Below, in pieces: positions 6,265 to 7,573 of a DNA stretch of 7,573 nucleotides. Where the stretch lies: contig SMWY01000033.1 in the NCBI GenBank assembly GCA_004356555.1, forward strand, positions 1-7,573, in the 5' to 3' direction. The translations under genes were made by a program, and so were the position numbers. The notes under the pieces were generated by a model, which saw only the letters and a list, made by a program, of their open reading frames with translations, searched no databases and was not told where the DNA came from. Position 1 is the first letter of the stretch. Each line of letters opens with the position of its first letter. The stretch is from Candidatus Dadabacteria bacterium (GTDB lineage: Bacteria; Desulfobacterota_D; UBA1144; Nemesobacterales; UBA2774).

Positions 6265-6495
6265 GTTAGAAAACAAAAAAAATACAAGTGGTTAGTTTTT
6301 ATAGCAATAGGATTTGAACTTGGGTTCTCGGTTATAGCAGGGATAGTACTCGGCCAATATGTAGATAAATGGCTAGAGACAGAGACCCCATGGTTTACAA
6401 TAATAGGTCTTATTGTGGGTATGGTCGCAGGTTTTAGTTTGCTACTTAGGATGATCAAAAGAGTAAATGGAAGAAAAGGCAGAGAGTCTAATTAA
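6265..6495 (+). CDS. atpZ: AtpZ/AtpI-family small membrane protein of the F0 operon (non-canonical start)
   Basis: The frame encodes about 76 residues if read from GTT at 6265. It has a basic N-terminus (RKQKKYK), a first membrane helix about 10-30 with GFELGFSVIAGIVLGQYVDKW, then TPWFTIIGLIVGMVAGF and a second helix about 42-63, ending in a basic tail. The hairpin with G-x-x-x-D-K-W and TPWFT matches small AtpZ/AtpI-type proteins encoded just before atpI and atpB; the family is proposed to act in c-ring assembly or magnesium handling. The first in-frame ATG is at 6421, inside the second helix, so it cannot be the start. No usual start codon exists upstream back to the hemL TAA in the same frame. 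The last 29 bases overlap atpI. The product call is good; the start is uncertain, and a sequencing error, an unusual start codon or a mutated gene are all possible. Confidence 0.7.
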   Translation, partial: VRKQKKYKWLVFIAIGFELGFSVIAGIVLGQYVDKWLETETPWFTIIGLIVGMVAGFSLLLRMIKRVNGRKGRESN

Positions 6496-6853
6496 CATAC
6501 CGTCAATAGGAAGAGTTGAAAAAGGCGGGTTACTAGTTACAGCTATATTGGTTGCGGTTACTTATCTGCTCGGATACCAAGAGCTCGCATTTGGTATTGC
6601 AGCCGGCGGTATATTGTTTACTGCTAATTTTGTAGCAATAAGATTTATTGTTAATGTACTTGTCGCTAATTCTCGTCCAATGGGTTTTGGTATTTTCGCT
6701 GTAATAATTAAAATGCTCATATTTATAGCGATTGTAGTCTCTATTTTTATGTTTGCAGAAATAAACATTTATGGTTTTTTAATAGGCGTTTCAGCAATAG
6801 TAATAATTATAGTTGGAGAAAGTTTAAGAGGGGACAAAGATGGAACGCTTTAG
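6467..6853 (+). CDS. atpI: ATP synthase subunit I (AtpI-like)
   Basis: This 128-residue membrane protein has four predicted hydrophobic helices (about 20-36, 40-65, 73-97 and 100-117), as in the ATP synthase I chain family. K82 lies in the third helix (AVIIKMLIF), and the tail is charged (GESLRGDKDG). The family is linked to assembly of the c-ring of F0 and is not part of the finished rotor. The ATG at 6467 lies inside the end of atpZ with a 29-base overlap and only a modest AAAGAG 3 bases upstream, which suggests translational coupling. Its own end overlaps atpB by 14 bases. The identification rests mainly on topology and position before atpB, since this family is poorly conserved. Confidence 0.82.
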   Translation: MEEKAESLINIPSIGRVEKGGLLVTAILVAVTYLLGYQELAFGIAAGGILFTANFVAIRFIVNVLVANSRPMGFGIFAVIIKMLIFIAIVVSIFMFAEINIYGFLIGVSAIVIIIVGESLRGDKDGTL

Positions 6854-7538
6854 CTGGTTTACACTATTGGGATTAGACAAGTACGATTATATTTTAGGTT
6901 CGATTTTAGTTCTTCTGTTTTTAACCTATGCTGGTTTTAAGATAACAAAGAAGCTCTCGAAAGAGGGGTCTGTGTTGCCGGATGAAAAGTTTTCTTTGAC
7001 TACAATTTTTGAGATCTTAACTATTGATTTTCTCTTTGATCTTTTTACCAATGTTTTAGGTTCAAGTGAACAGGCTAAAAAATATTTCCCTCTTTTAGGA
7101 GCCTCTTTTTTCTTTATAATGTTTGCAAACCTTCTTGGTTCAATTCCAGGCTTTTTACCGCCAACCGGAAATTTTAATACAACTGTAGCATGTGCACTGG
7201 TAATTTTTGTTATGTATAACTATTACGGGTTCAAGGAGAACGGTCTTAGTTATATAAAACATTTTGCGGGGCCGGTTATTTTTCTAGCACCCCTTATGTT
7301 TGTTATTGAGCTTATAAGCCATTTTGTAAGGCCATTATCACTCTCACTAAGGCTCTTCATGAATATAACCGGAGACCATTTGGTTCTTGGAGTATTTACT
7401 AATCTTATTCATTACATAATACCCGCAATATTTGTAGGGCTTGGAATTTTTGTAGCTTTACTGCAAGCATTTATTTTTACGGTTCTTTCAGCTATCTATA
7501 TTTCTCTTGCAACATCGCATGAAACAGAGATTGAATAA
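6840..7538 (+). CDS. atpB: F1F0 ATP synthase subunit a
   Basis: Subunit a forms the proton half-channels next to the c-ring in the inner membrane. The protein has 232 residues with several membrane helices (about 15-37, 84-106, 114-130, 142-163, 165-190 and 192-225). RPLSLSLRLFMNITGDH (164-180) contains R171, matching the essential Arg210 of E. coli, and LLQAFIFTVLSAIYISLA (207-224) contains Q209, matching Gln252. At the position of E. coli Glu219 the protein has H180, as in mitochondrial-type a-subunits, and the usual Gly of RLFGN is M174. Start at ATG 6840 is supported by GAGGGG (6828-6833) 6 bases upstream; the 14-base overlap with atpI suggests coupling. The gene is complete. The 35 bases after the stop hold no clear signal. 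Confidence 0.95.
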   Translation: MERFSWFTLLGLDKYDYILGSILVLLFLTYAGFKITKKLSKEGSVLPDEKFSLTTIFEILTIDFLFDLFTNVLGSSEQAKKYFPLLGASFFFIMFANLLGSIPGFLPPTGNFNTTVACALVIFVMYNYYGFKENGLSYIKHFAGPVIFLAPLMFVIELISHFVRPLSLSLRLFMNITGDHLVLGVFTNLIHYIIPAIFVGLGIFVALLQAFIFTVLSAIYISLATSHETEIE

Positions 7539-7573
7539 AGTATAAGAAATAAAAGTTTAAAATAGACAACCTA

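Noticed and set aside
6562..6768. Minus-strand frame within atpI.
   Set aside because: It is antisense to a four-helix membrane protein in a tightly packed operon and has no independent support.

Overview
The window is an AT-rich chromosomal segment from a diderm (Gram-negative) bacterium. The evidence is three predicted lipoproteins (two with OmpA/Pal peptidoglycan-binding domains), a CpoB/YbgF-type TPR protein and a probable outer-membrane or periplasmic DUF3943 protein. A hemL gene points to tetrapyrrole synthesis by the C5 (glutamate) route. The protein style and the hemL-atpZ-atpI-atpB order would suit a Desulfobacterota-like or related candidate lineage, but this placement is inference and cannot be settled from the sequence.

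Layout. (1) 1-779, + strand: the 3' part of an M28 zinc aminopeptidase with a C-terminal PDZ domain; its 5' end lies outside the window. (2) 823-2247, - strand: a flavin-reductase-like (FMN-binding split barrel) protein and, upstream of it, a DUF3943 family exported protein. (3) 2248-2459: a divergent intergenic region with a plausible promoter for the rightward envelope operon. (4) 2460-4737, + strand: lipoprotein with OmpA/Pal domain, CpoB/YbgF-like lipoprotein, then a second, cysteine-rich OmpA/Pal lipoprotein, closed by a strong intrinsic terminator at 4811-4847. (5) 4954-7538, + strand: hemL followed by the start of the ATP synthase F0 operon (atpZ, atpI, atpB). These are tightly packed, and atpZ/atpI and atpI/atpB overlap. 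The last 35 bases hold no recognisable feature; atpE would be expected next.

How the genes work together. The middle operon looks like the Pal-CpoB end of a Tol-Pal outer-membrane tethering system, with a second Pal-type anchor added and no tolQRAB in view. The right-hand operon makes the membrane a-subunit of F1F0 ATP synthase and its two small accessory membrane proteins, with hemL at its head.

Most unusual points: the atpZ reading frame has no ATG, GTG or TTG start; the second Pal paralog carries seven cysteines beyond the lipidation cysteine; a 21-bp duplication spans the first pal start codon; and a 16-codon potential leader ORF ends in an ATGA overlap with the second pal gene. No tRNA, rRNA, CRISPR array or mobile element was seen. 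I found no convincing wholly new system; the best leads are the variant Pal-CpoB-Pal module and the atpZ start.
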